This document shows, piece after piece, positions 52,708-61,218 of a stretch of DNA of 64,000 nucleotides. Each line of letters begins with the position of its first letter. The first letter of the stretch is position 1. Origin of the DNA: Salinimicrobium sp035607535 (GTDB lineage: Bacteria; Bacteroidota; Bacteroidia; Flavobacteriales; Flavobacteriaceae); the NCBI RefSeq assembly GCF_035607535.1, contig NZ_JAYDZX010000010.1, forward strand, positions 1 through 64,000, in the 5' to 3' direction. Position numbers and translations under genes: made by a program. The notes below the pieces were generated by a model. That model did no database searches. It was not told the DNA's origin and was given only the letters and a program-made list of their open reading frames with translations.

Positions 52708-53385
52708 TTACAATTTACCGTGAAGAAAAGGACATTTCCAGTCTTCTCCAACTTTTCGGCCACTATACTGCCGGGCTTCGCTGCGCTCTCCAAAGTCCTG
52801 GAGCATTGGATTGATATCACCTTGCAGAGCAATGTCCCTGTCGCGAATTTTATCCCGCACTATGTGGTAGGTGTTCATCTCTCTCAATTTCTCGAACTGC
52901 CAGTGGAGGTTAAATGCAATAGCTGGATATGGCGCCTGCCGTGCCTTTCGGGAACTGTTGGGATGGAGTCCTACAATGTAAAAGGCTTTCCCGCCCAGGC
53001 TAAAGCTGAAGTTGTTATGCTCGGGATCGGGATTTACCGCTTCATCCCATGGTTGATCATCTTCTTCGTGGAGGTACTGCAACTGCTGCCATAGGGTTTG
53101 TTCGAATTCTTCTTCGGTATAATCCTGTTTACCTTTAAAACCGACCAGGAAGGTGAGGAAATCGTTGGATTCGAAATCGTAGGCGGCTATGTATTTCTTA
53201 AGATCGGCAAGGATTTGCTTAGCGGTCTCCCTGCTTCCAAAATTATCGTATTCATGAAAATCGACCTTGTCCATGCTGAAGACCGTCTGGGCCATAATAC
53301 ATGGATGATCTTTATCTAAAATAAATTCTTTAAACCTGGATTTGGCAGAAGAAGCTTTGGCTTCCTGTTGTTGTACCTGGGACAT
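52708..53385 (-). CDS. gntA: YqcI/YcgG (GntA-like) heme-dependent guanidino N-hydroxylase
   Basis: 225 residues with the YqcI/YcgG signature: DHPCIMAQTVF at about 28-38, FLVGFKG, YIVGLHPNSSRKARQAPYPA and the ERSEARQYSGR segment near the end. The family includes GntA, which hydroxylates an arginine-derived guanidino nitrogen in guanitoxin synthesis with a heme cofactor. There are no other gnt genes in the window, so this one may act in guanidino compound oxidation. First gene of the operon with PaiB-like and DUF1989 genes. Confidence 0.85.
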   Translation of the reverse strand: MSQVQQQEAKASSAKSRFKEFILDKDHPCIMAQTVFSMDKVDFHEYDNFGSRETAKQILADLKKYIAAYDFESNDFLTFLVGFKGKQDYTEEEFEQTLWQQLQYLHEEDDQPWDEAVNPDPEHNNFSFSLGGKAFYIVGLHPNSSRKARQAPYPAIAFNLHWQFEKLREMNTYHIVRDKIRDRDIALQGDINPMLQDFGERSEARQYSGRKVGEDWKCPFLHGKL

Positions 53386-53491
53386 ATACTGGATTTTTGT
53401 AAAAATAACGTCTCAGGTCCTTAACAGGAGCGGGTTTAAGAATCTGTTAATTCAGTTTTTAAGTAAGATTAACAGCAAAAGTGTAATTAAG

Positions 53492-53758
53492 CTATTCTTT
53501 GTCGCGATAGTGGTAAATGAGGAACAGCATAAAGACATTAAGACAAAAAGCAACTCCGTTTGTTGCTATCACGGGGATGTCACTGGTGAGCACTCCATAG
53601 ATCACCCACAGTGCTAAACCGGTAATCAACACGAAATACATTCCCGGGGAAACATCATCCACTTCTTTTGTTCTCCAGGCCTTCCAGATTTGGGGAGTAA
53701 CAGCCGCAGTGGTGAAGACGCCTGCGGTCAAGCCCAGAATTTCGGTCCAGCCCAGCAT
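53492..53758 (-). CDS. SemiSWEET sugar transporter
   Basis: 88 residues, three transmembrane helices (one MtN3/PQ-loop unit) with the PQ motif VTPQIWKAWRTK. SemiSWEETs dimerise to form a sugar uniporter. Shares one base with the upstream DUF421 stop codon (TAATG), so the two genes are coupled. Confidence 0.92.
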   Translation of the reverse strand: MLGWTEILGLTAGVFTTAAVTPQIWKAWRTKEVDDVSPGMYFVLITGLALWVIYGVLTSDIPVIATNGVAFCLNVFMLFLIYHYRDKE

Positions 53759-54279
53759 TAGCGAATCACATCTTTTAAGAGCCAGTCCTCAAGAACTTCC
53801 TGCTCTTCATTGCTGTGAAGTACAGAAATATCTCCCGTAGCTTCAAAAACGACCGCACGTACCTGTGATAGATTCAGCACATTGGCTTCTCTTAATTTCG
53901 ATCTTAGATCTCCTTCGGTCACTTTGGCTTTTATCAGATTCTCCTGCAGGATATTTTCTCCGTCCATGAGCATAAGTGGAGAATTATCCACGATCTTGCT
54001 AACAGCTCTGTACTTCCTGAGAGTAGCGACCGCGATCTGTAGCCCATAGATAAATGCCAGTCCTAAAATTCCGGTTGCGAGGCCAACAGACCCGGACAGG
54101 ACCGTCGATGCGATCATAGAACCAATGGCAACGGTCATGGCGAAATCAAAGCTCGACATTTTCGAAAAGCTGCGTTTCCCTGTGAGCCTCGTAAAAATTA
54201 TTATGGCCAGGTAGATGCCAATGGCATTTATGGACAGGACAACAATAGATTCCCAGCTTAAGCTAAACCACTCTTTCAT
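53758..54279 (-). CDS. DUF421 membrane protein (YetF-like)
   Basis: 173 residues with three N-terminal transmembrane helices and a C-terminal soluble domain containing SPLMLMDGENILQENLIKAK, typical of DUF421/YetF. Function unknown. Overlaps the SemiSWEET start by one base. Confidence 0.9.
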   Translation of the reverse strand: MKEWFSLSWESIVVLSINAIGIYLAIIIFTRLTGKRSFSKMSSFDFAMTVAIGSMIASTVLSGSVGLATGILGLAFIYGLQIAVATLRKYRAVSKIVDNSPLMLMDGENILQENLIKAKVTEGDLRSKLREANVLNLSQVRAVVFEATGDISVLHSNEEQEVLEDWLLKDVIR

Positions 54280-54326
54280 AACTTTTGAATTAATGCTTGA
54301 GAAACAAGGTAAGAAGAACAGTTTGA

Positions 54327-55184
54327 TTAAGCACCTACCACTTCCCCGCCGTTGACATGCATCACCTGCCCGGTAATGTAGCTTGCATCCTTGCTGGCTA
54401 AAAAGACATAAGCCGGACCCACCTCACTGGGTTGCCCCGCTCTTCCCAGAGGCACTTTTTTCCCAAATTCGGCTACATGTTCGGCATCAAAAGAGGCGGG
54501 GATAAGCGGTGTCCAGATAGGGCCGGGAGCCACTCCATTTACCCGAATATTTCTTTCGGCCAGCATTTTTGAGAGGGAACGGGTATAGGCGGTAATAGCT
54601 CCTTTGGTGCTTGAATAATCCAGCAGGTGCTCGCTGCCACGATAGGCAGTCACAGAGGTAGTATTAATAATACTATCCCCGTCAGAAAGATGTTTCAACG
54701 CTTCATTTACGGTGAAGAAATAGGGATAGATATTGGTTTCAAAGGCCTTTCTTACCTGTGCCGAATCGACGTCCTCTGGCTTTTCCTCAGGAAATTGCAT
54801 CGCTGCATTATTCACCAGGATATTGAGTCCTCCAAATTTTTCTACTGTCTTTTGCACCACTTCTTTGCAAAAATTTTCTTCTTTAAGATCTCCTTTCAGC
54901 ACCATTCCTTCAGATCCTGCTTTCTCGATCATCTTTAGGGTTTCTTCGGCGTCTTTATCTTCAGAAAGGTAGACAATAGCCACTTTTGCACCTTCTTTTG
55001 CAAAATGCACTGCCACACTTTGTCCAATACCGCTGTCCCCACCGGTGATGAGCGCGATCTTTCCCTTCAGTTTTTCACTGCCTTTGTAGTCTTTGCGGAT
55101 TACTTCCGGCTCGGGATGCATCTTTTGTTGTTCTCCGGGCTGCTTGTCCTGCTCTTGCTTTGGAAGGTCTTTAGGTTTGCTCAT
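54327..55184 (-). CDS. SDR oxidoreductase with Lys/Gln-rich N-terminal tail
   Basis: 285 residues from MSKPKDLPKQ; the longer frame upstream lacks support. The first about 35 residues are polar and rich in Lys/Gln/Pro, as in YhdF/YghA-like dehydrogenases. The Rossmann motif GGDSGIGQSVAVHF binds NAD(P), and NNAAMQ, the YSSTKGAI (Tyr-Lys) catalytic pair and the PGPIWTPL segment are visible. Substrate unknown; such proteins are often stress-induced. Confidence 0.9.
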   Translation of the reverse strand: MSKPKDLPKQEQDKQPGEQQKMHPEPEVIRKDYKGSEKLKGKIALITGGDSGIGQSVAVHFAKEGAKVAIVYLSEDKDAEETLKMIEKAGSEGMVLKGDLKEENFCKEVVQKTVEKFGGLNILVNNAAMQFPEEKPEDVDSAQVRKAFETNIYPYFFTVNEALKHLSDGDSIINTTSVTAYRGSEHLLDYSSTKGAITAYTRSLSKMLAERNIRVNGVAPGPIWTPLIPASFDAEHVAEFGKKVPLGRAGQPSEVGPAYVFLASKDASYITGQVMHVNGGEVVGA

Positions 55185-55308
55185 AGCGCTAAGGTTTAGA
55201 GATCTAAAGTTATATAAGAGCCGCCGGGGCTGCGACAGGTTTAAGAAAGATTTAGCGCAGGATTTAACAAACAATAACGTCTTTTAAAAATGGATACCTT
55301 TGTGTCTG

Positions 55309-55323
55309 AAAAATGACATTTTT
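55309..55323. repeat. dispersed palindrome overlapping a start codon
   Basis: AAAAATGACATTTTT is perfect and contains the ATG of the HI0933-type gene. A TACCTTTG -7 box lies just upstream (about 55295-55302), so a protein bound here could affect transcription or translation. Confidence 0.65.
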
Positions 55324-56548
55324 GGAACCTCTTTCTTTTGACATGGTAATAATTGGTGGCGGGGCTGCGGGATTCTTCACAGCGATCAATGCTGCGGAAA
55401 TGGCTCCCAAAGCCAGGATCTGTATTCTCGAGCGGGGAAAAGATGTGCTGAACAAGGTGCGCATCTCGGGCGGCGGAAGGTGCAACGTGACCCATGCCGA
55501 ATTCCTTCCGAAGGAACTTACCCGTAATTATCCCAGAGGTGAAAAAGAACTCCGTGGGCCTTTCCATAGCTTCATGACCGGTGACACCATCGAATGGTTC
55601 GAAAAGCGAGGAGTTCCCCTGAAGATCGAAGAAGATGGCAGGATGTTTCCCGAATCCAATTCTTCAGAAACAATCATCGATCTTTTTCTTGAGGAGTCAA
55701 AAAGGTTAAAAATCGAACTCTTTACAAAAAGGGCAGTTCAGGGACTTCAGCAGAAAAATGAGCTTTGGGAGATCTCGACTTCCCGGGAAAATTTTACTGC
55801 TAAAAAGGTACTCGTCGCCACCGGAAGCAATCCAAAGATGTGGAATTTGCTTCAGGATCTTGGCCATTCAATTGTGCCGGGGGTGCCTTCCCTGTTCACT
55901 TTTAATATTACTGATAAGCGCATCAAAGATCTCCCCGGGGTAGCGACAAATGCGGTAGTGAGACTAAAAAAAGTTAAGCTGGAAACTTCGGGACCCTTGT
56001 TGATCACCCACTGGGGCATGAGCGGACCTGCAATTCTAAAACTTTCGGCCTGGAGTGCAAGAGAGCTCAGCGACAAAAAGAATTTCGAGATCGAAGTGAA
56101 CTGGCTTCCCGAATATTCTCCTGAAGATGTGGAAGAAGAACTAAGGCTTCAAAAAGGGGAAAAAGCTAAGCAATTTGTGCACAAGCGGTCCCTTTTCGAA
56201 CTTCCTAAGCGTTTATGGCAAAGTCTGCTGCAGGCATCGGGTATTGATGCTGGAGCTCGATGGGCCGATCTCAACAGGCAGCAACTGGAATCCCTGAAGA
56301 AGGAACTCACGTGCGGCACATTTCAGGTGCATGGAAAGAGCACCTTCAAGGAGGAGTTCGTCACTGCGGGAGGCGTGGAACTGAAAGAAGTGAACTTCAA
56401 AACCTTTGAAAGCAAAGTCTGCAAAAATCTTTTCCTGGCGGGAGAAGTGTTGAATATAGATGCTATTACCGGTGGCTTCAATTTTCAGAATGCATGGACC
56501 GGCGGATTCCTTGCGGCACAGGCTATGACCTCCGGGTCTGCTGTTTAA
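55313..56548 (+). CDS. HI0933/YhiN-family flavoprotein
   Basis: 411 residues. FAD-binding N-terminal GGGAAGFFTAINAAE follows the start (an alternative ATG gives MVIIGGG ten codons later), then KVRISGGGRCNVT, and a C-terminal GGFNFQNAWTGGF that completes the FAD site. YhiN-like oxidoreductases have unknown physiological substrates. The gene overlaps the convergent SDR gene by 26 bases. Confidence 0.93.
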   Translation: MTFLEPLSFDMVIIGGGAAGFFTAINAAEMAPKARICILERGKDVLNKVRISGGGRCNVTHAEFLPKELTRNYPRGEKELRGPFHSFMTGDTIEWFEKRGVPLKIEEDGRMFPESNSSETIIDLFLEESKRLKIELFTKRAVQGLQQKNELWEISTSRENFTAKKVLVATGSNPKMWNLLQDLGHSIVPGVPSLFTFNITDKRIKDLPGVATNAVVRLKKVKLETSGPLLITHWGMSGPAILKLSAWSARELSDKKNFEIEVNWLPEYSPEDVEEELRLQKGEKAKQFVHKRSLFELPKRLWQSLLQASGIDAGARWADLNRQQLESLKKELTCGTFQVHGKSTFKEEFVTAGGVELKEVNFKTFESKVCKNLFLAGEVLNIDAITGGFNFQNAWTGGFLAAQAMTSGSAV

Positions 56549-57344
56549 GCAAAATTTTGTTGAACCAGGAGGTGGGCAGGATCTTTCTTGCCAGCAGCAC
56601 TGCGCCCGCATCTTTTCCGGTTGGATAGCGAAGTTTCTGACTGTCATCGATCGCTGCTTTGAAAACAGTTTTGGCAACTATTTCCGGGCCGGGTGCCTTT
56701 TCATTTCTGCTGCGCATTCCGCTAAGAATCGCCTTTTCCATTTTTTCATAACCTTTGACTGCCTCGTTGTCAAAAACTTTCAGGGACCTGCCGTGGAAAT
56801 CGGTTTTTATGGCTGCGGGTTCTATCAGCTTCACTTTTATGTTGAACATGCGGAGTTCGAATTGTAATGCTTCAGTAAAACCTTCCAACGCCCATTTGCT
56901 CGAGCAGTAGAGGCTGTAAAGCGGGATGGTAAACCGGCCAACTACAGAGGAGGTGTTGATGATCATCCCTTCTCCTTTCATTCGGAAGTACGGAATGAAC
57001 TCCCGGCAAAGATCCATGACTCCAAAAACATTTACCTGGAATTGCTGCAGCACATCCTCTTCTGAAGATTTTTCAAAAGCGCCCACTGCGCCATAACCGG
57101 CATTGTTGAACAGGACATCGATCATGGGGAAATCTGCTTCCACTTCCGGAATGATCTTTTTTAAGTGTTCTTTTTTAGTTACATCGAGCTCGTAAAGTTT
57201 AAGATTGGGAAGTTCTTTCAACTCTGTTTCTTCTTTGGGAGCGCGCATGGTGGCGGCAACATTCCAGCCTTTTTCGGCAAAAAATTTAGCTGTTGCCCTG
57301 CCAATTCCGCTGGAGGCGCCGGTAATGAGAATGGTCTTACGCAT
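56523..57344 (-). CDS. SDR oxidoreductase
   Basis: 273 residues from the ATG giving MRKTILITG; the longer frame upstream lies over the mvaD promoter and was excluded. TGASSGIGRATAKFF is the NAD(P) site, NNAGYG the structural motif, and YSLYCSSKWALEG the Tyr-x3-Lys catalytic pair. It ends antisense to the flavoprotein gene. Substrate unknown. Confidence 0.92.
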   Translation of the reverse strand: MRKTILITGASSGIGRATAKFFAEKGWNVAATMRAPKEETELKELPNLKLYELDVTKKEHLKKIIPEVEADFPMIDVLFNNAGYGAVGAFEKSSEEDVLQQFQVNVFGVMDLCREFIPYFRMKGEGMIINTSSVVGRFTIPLYSLYCSSKWALEGFTEALQFELRMFNIKVKLIEPAAIKTDFHGRSLKVFDNEAVKGYEKMEKAILSGMRSRNEKAPGPEIVAKTVFKAAIDDSQKLRYPTGKDAGAVLLARKILPTSWFNKILLKQQTRRS

Positions 57345-57410
57345 GGGTGTCTTATTTATTTCCTCCCTAAAATAGCTTTTTTGGATGGCTTTGGCTTTAA
57401 CAGGAAAATC

Positions 57411-57418
57411 TATCTTTG
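57411..57418 (+). promoter_or_regulatory. Bacteroidota promoter of mvaD
   Basis: TATCTTTG is a perfect TAnnTTTG -7 box, with a TTTG at 57390-57393 about 17 bases upstream as the -33 element. The ATG starts four bases after the box, so mvaD mRNA is probably leaderless. Confidence 0.75.
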
Positions 57419-57422
57419 CGTT

Positions 57423-58508
57423 ATGACCGAAAAAGATTTTATTCCAAATCCATATTCCGCAACAGTGGAGCAAGGGCAGGTGACCTGGCAAAGCCCCAGC
57501 AACATTGCCCTGGTGAAATACTGGGGGAAACTGGAGCATCAAATTCCGGCGAATCCTTCCATAAGTTTTACGCTGGATTCCTGCCGTACGACCACTACTT
57601 TAAAGTTCAGCAAGAAGGAGCAGCTCTCAGATGATTTTGATTTCGAATTAGAATTTGAGGGCGAGAAGAAAGATTCTTTCCGGCCAAAGATTCAGAAGTT
57701 CCTGGAAAGAGTAGAGCAGTATTTGCCTTTTTTAAAAGATTATAAATTCACTATTCAAACTTCCAATTCCTTCCCGCACAGTAGCGGGATTGCATCTTCG
57801 GCCAGCGGTATGAGCGCTCTTGCCCTCTGTTTCATGAGTCTGGAAAAACAGTTGGATCCCGAAATGACGGAGGAATATTTCACCCGAAAAAGCTCATTTT
57901 TGGCAAGGTTGGGATCGGGTAGTGCCTGTCGCAGTGTTGAAGGAGAGCTCGTAGTTTGGGGGTTTCAGAGGAACATCTATGGCAGTAGCGATTTATATGG
58001 TGTACAATATAGAGATGAGGTGCATGATAATTTCAGGAATTACCGGGACACAATTTTACTTGTAGATAAAGGGGAAAAACAGGTGAGCAGTACGGTTGGT
58101 CATGAATTGATGAACGGGCATCCTTATGCCGAAAGACGCTTCAGGCAGGCCCATGATAATCTCGACCGGCTCAAAAAGATCTTCCGCAGCGGGGATCTTT
58201 CAGAATTTATTAAGGTAGTGGAGAGTGAAGCCCTCACCCTGCACGCCATGATGATGACCAGCGAACCTTACTTCCTGCTCATGAAGCCGAATACGCTTGC
58301 GATCATTAATAAAGTTTTCAGGTTTAGAGAAGAGACCGGGCTGCATCTTTGTTTTACCCTGGATGCCGGTGCGAATGTGCATTTGCTGTTTCCGGAAAAG
58401 GAGGAAGAACTAACGCTGGAATTCATAGGAAGTGAGTTGCAGCAACATTGTCAAAACGGGCAGTATATCAACGACAGGGTAGGCAGTGGAGCTCAAAAAC
58501 TGGCCTGA
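57423..58508 (+). CDS. mvaD: diphosphomevalonate decarboxylase
   Basis: 361 residues of the GHMP kinase superfamily. Decarboxylase motifs are SPSNIALVKYWGK at the start, then SGIASSASGMSALALC (ATP-binding loop) and the LVDKGEKQVSSTVGHE segment; a long C-terminal domain ends LQQHCQNGQYINDRVGSG. It converts mevalonate diphosphate to isopentenyl diphosphate. First of a row including mevalonate kinase and a prenyltransferase; the block order is conserved in Flavobacteriia as I recall. The start is fixed by the leaderless promoter. Confidence 0.94.
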   Translation: MTEKDFIPNPYSATVEQGQVTWQSPSNIALVKYWGKLEHQIPANPSISFTLDSCRTTTTLKFSKKEQLSDDFDFELEFEGEKKDSFRPKIQKFLERVEQYLPFLKDYKFTIQTSNSFPHSSGIASSASGMSALALCFMSLEKQLDPEMTEEYFTRKSSFLARLGSGSACRSVEGELVVWGFQRNIYGSSDLYGVQYRDEVHDNFRNYRDTILLVDKGEKQVSSTVGHELMNGHPYAERRFRQAHDNLDRLKKIFRSGDLSEFIKVVESEALTLHAMMMTSEPYFLLMKPNTLAIINKVFRFREETGLHLCFTLDAGANVHLLFPEKEEELTLEFIGSELQQHCQNGQYINDRVGSGAQKLA

Positions 58509-58558
58509 AAATTGACCTCTATCATATTCTGTAAGAGATTATTTCTCAGTTAAATGTA

Positions 58559-58566
58559 TATCTTTG
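58559..58566 (+). promoter_or_regulatory. -7 box before DUF4160 gene
   Basis: TATCTTTG matches TAnnTTTG, with no clear -33 box. It suggests that the DUF4160-DUF2442 pair carries an internal promoter that would also drive mevalonate kinase and the downstream genes. Confidence 0.55.
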
Positions 58567-58584
58567 CAGAGCTAAGGAAGTAAA

Positions 58585-58827
58585 ATGCCAACTGTACATC
58601 TTGAAAAAGGCTTCAGGTTCTTTTTTTATTCAAACGAACATTTGCCGAAGCATATTCATGTGGAGGGCAAGGGAGGCGAATTAAAAGTTACTTTGGAATC
58701 CTTAACTTTGATGTACAATTATAATATTAAGAAGCAGGATTTAAATGCGATATTGGAAATAGTGAAACAAAATCGCTTTTATTTTCTTCGGAAATGGGAT
58801 GAATTTCACGGGAATGAAAACAGTTAA
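58585..58827 (+). CDS. DUF4160 domain protein
   Basis: 80 residues with the conserved pattern FRFFFYSNEHLPKHIHVEGK in which HxPxHxHV is the family signature, likely nucleic-acid or metal binding. DUF4160 genes nearly always pair with a DUF2442 gene, as here, and have been proposed as toxin-antitoxin or regulatory pairs without firm function. Lies between mvaD and mevalonate kinase, with its own promoter-like box. Confidence 0.9.
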   Translation: MPTVHLEKGFRFFFYSNEHLPKHIHVEGKGGELKVTLESLTLMYNYNIKKQDLNAILEIVKQNRFYFLRKWDEFHGNENS

Positions 58828-59074
58828 GACTGACATAAAAATTAAAGAGGTTCTCTTCAGGGACGAGAAAATTTTCTTTTCTTTAGAAGACGGTCGCGAA
58901 ATTGGTGCTCCGCTGAAATGGTATCCAAAGCTTTACAATGCTACGGAAGAAGAATTACAGGATTATAAAATTTCCCCCGGTGGTTATGGGGTGCATTGGA
59001 ACAAGGTGGATGAAGATCTTTCTGCCTACGGGATGTTAACTCTCAACCAGGAAATAAACTCGCAGTTACTATGA
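58814..59074 (+). CDS. DUF2442 domain protein
   Basis: 86 residues from MKTVKTDIKI (an in-frame ATG five codons earlier is possible); either start overlaps the end of DUF4160. The core DGREIGAPLKWYPKLYNATE and the C-terminal GGYGVHWNKVDEDLSAYGML match DUF2442. Its stop codon overlaps the ATG of mevalonate kinase (ATGA), so translation of the two is coupled. A role in regulating its neighbour is possible but not shown. Confidence 0.9.
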   Translation: MKTVKTDIKIKEVLFRDEKIFFSLEDGREIGAPLKWYPKLYNATEEELQDYKISPGGYGVHWNKVDEDLSAYGMLTLNQEINSQLL

Positions 59075-60009
59075 AAGGACCTTTATTTTATTCAAAGATC
59101 CTCCTTTTTGGAGAGTATGGGATCATCAAGGATTCCAAAGGTTTGTCTATTCCCTATAATTTTTACAACGGGGCGCTAAAGGTGGACGAAAATCCTTCGG
59201 AAGCTGCTCAAAAATCCAACAGAAGCCTTAAAAGATTTGCCGATTATCTTGAAAACCTTCAGCAGGAAAAGCCTGAACTTGTTCAGTTCAACCTGAAGGA
59301 GCTAAAGGAGGATATTGAAAAAGGCATGTATTTCGATTCCAGCATTCCGCAGGGCTACGGGGTTGGAAGTAGTGGTGCGCTGGTAGCTGCTATTTATGAC
59401 GAATACGCCGTTGACAAGATCACTGTTCTTGAAAATCTGACCCGCGAAAAGCTTTTAAAATTAAAGAAGATCTTTGGGGAAATGGAATCCTTTTTCCATG
59501 GAAAATCCTCGGGTCTTGATCCTTTGAACTCATATTTGAGCATCCCAATCCTTATCAATTCCAAAGATAATATTGAACCTGCAGGCATTCCTTCACAGAC
59601 AGTGAATGGAAAAGGTGCTGTTTTCCTTTTGGACAGCGGTTCTGTTGGGGAAACTGCTCCCATGGTGAATATCTTCATGGAAAATATGAAGCAGGAACCT
59701 TTCAGAAAAATGCTGAAAGATCAATTTGTTAAACATACCGATGCCTGTGTGGATGATTTCCTTAATGGCGATGTGAAATCCCTTTTTGGGAACATCAAAA
59801 AATTATCTCACGTGGTGCTGGACAACTTCAAGCCTATGATCCCTGCACAATTCCATAAGTTATGGAAGCATGGAATTGAAACTAACGACTACTACCTGAA
59901 GCTTTGTGGCTCGGGTGGTGGTGGATATATTCTAGGGTTCACAGAAGATATTGAAAAGGCAAGAAAAGCGTTGAAGGATTATCGTTTGGAAGTGGTCTAC
60001 AACTTCTAA
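59071..60009 (+). CDS. mevalonate kinase (GHMP family)
   Basis: 312 residues. GHMP features: KILLFGEYGII near the start, PQGYGVGSSGALVAAIY (ATP-binding loop) at about 95-111, and a C-terminal GSGGGGYILGF. The genomic order after mvaD and the length fit mevalonate kinase rather than a generic sugar kinase, but phosphomevalonate kinase activity cannot be excluded from sequence alone. Starts within the stop codon of DUF2442. Confidence 0.82.
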   Translation: MKGPLFYSKILLFGEYGIIKDSKGLSIPYNFYNGALKVDENPSEAAQKSNRSLKRFADYLENLQQEKPELVQFNLKELKEDIEKGMYFDSSIPQGYGVGSSGALVAAIYDEYAVDKITVLENLTREKLLKLKKIFGEMESFFHGKSSGLDPLNSYLSIPILINSKDNIEPAGIPSQTVNGKGAVFLLDSGSVGETAPMVNIFMENMKQEPFRKMLKDQFVKHTDACVDDFLNGDVKSLFGNIKKLSHVVLDNFKPMIPAQFHKLWKHGIETNDYYLKLCGSGGGGYILGFTEDIEKARKALKDYRLEVVYNF

Positions 60010-60018
60010 AACAGCTCG

Positions 60019-60924
60019 ATGCTTTCCATCTCCAAAAAGCGGCTTCTTCTTAAGATTCTCAGCTTTATATCGGTCGTTAGAGGCTACAATATTCTGGTGC
60101 TCGTCATAGCGCAGTACCTCACCGCGATGTTCATACTCGCGCCCGACTTACCTCTTAGAAATGTGCTTTTTGACCCCAATTTGTTTTTCATGGTCCTGGC
60201 AACTGCTTCCATTGTGGCAGCAGGGTATATCATCAACAATTTTTACGACAGCGAGAAAGATCTTATAAACCGCCCGCAAAAAACGATGCTCGACCGGTTT
60301 GTGAGTCAGCGTACAAAACTTTCGGTTTATTTTCTGCTCAACCTGGCGGGGATCTTCTTTGCCAGTTACATCTCCTTTAGAGCAGTAGTCTTTTTCTCGA
60401 TCTACACTTTTGCGATCTGGTTCTACTCCCACCGGCTAAAAAAGATCCTCTTTCTAAATAATTTAATAGCTTCGATCATCACTATTACGCCATTCTTCGC
60501 GATCTTTTTGTATTACAAGAACTTTGACCTGGTGATCCTGGTTCACGCCGCTTTTTTGTATCTCATCATCTTGATGCGGGAAATGGTGAAGGATCTTGAG
60601 AACATGAAAGGAGACCTGGTGCAGGGATACAGGACGATTCCGATTGTGTATGGAGAAAACCTGAGTAAGGTGCTGTTGACAGTTCTTACCTTTTTGACGC
60701 TCATACCAATGTATTTCCTTATTTTCAGATTTGAAATAGGGAAAATGGATTACTTCTTTTATGGAGCAGCAGCCTTACTTTTCCTCTTCCTGCTTATCCT
60801 TTACTTCAGCAAGGCTAAATGGCAGTATTTGTTGTTGCATAACCTCTTAAAGTTCATCATTGTAGTTGGGGTATTTAGTATTCTCTTGATCGATATTGAG
60901 GCACTGTTGAGCAGAGTGTTTTAG
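60019..60924 (+). CDS. UbiA-family prenyltransferase (GGGP-synthase-like)
   Basis: 301 residues, about nine transmembrane helices. The first Asp-rich site is NNFYDSEKDLINRP (N/DxxxD), the second REMVKDLENMKGD. It transfers an isoprenoid chain to an acceptor; in flavobacterial neighbourhoods it is annotated as geranylgeranylglycerol-phosphate geranylgeranyltransferase, but the substrate is uncertain. It follows mevalonate kinase with 9 bp between them. Confidence 0.9.
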   Translation: MLSISKKRLLLKILSFISVVRGYNILVLVIAQYLTAMFILAPDLPLRNVLFDPNLFFMVLATASIVAAGYIINNFYDSEKDLINRPQKTMLDRFVSQRTKLSVYFLLNLAGIFFASYISFRAVVFFSIYTFAIWFYSHRLKKILFLNNLIASIITITPFFAIFLYYKNFDLVILVHAAFLYLIILMREMVKDLENMKGDLVQGYRTIPIVYGENLSKVLLTVLTFLTLIPMYFLIFRFEIGKMDYFFYGAAALLFLFLLILYFSKAKWQYLLLHNLLKFIIVVGVFSILLIDIEALLSRVF

Positions 60925-61110
60925 ATTTAATATTGAATATTTGATATTTATTATTGAAGATATAGATGCCACAGATGCACAGATAATTTTCTAATTACCG
61001 GCCTCTATTATTTCCTAATCTCCACAGATCACCAGCCCCAGTTAACTGTTCTCTAATTAACTATTTTGGAACTTGGTGCTTGTTTATTGGTGCTTTATCT
61101 CGAATTACTT
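60925..61110. repeat. inverse-orientation copy of the word-like repeats
   Basis: GATGCCACAGATGCACAGAT is the reverse complement of the ATCTGTGCATCTGTGG phrase of the 24-29 kb tracts. AACTTGGTGCTTGTTTATTG resembles the GCACCAAGCACCA phrase inverted, and ATTGAATATTTGATATTTAT another doublet. No gene is visible in this gap; a TATCTTTG -7 box for the next gene is at 61195-61202. Confidence 0.7.
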
Positions 61111-61218
61111 CTTAAGCCACTAATTTTTCTTCTAAAAAAAGATACTGCTGAAAATCCTCTTTTTGAGACTTCAGGATATTGTTAAACATTCCAGTATCTT
61201 TGTTCAAAATTTAATATC

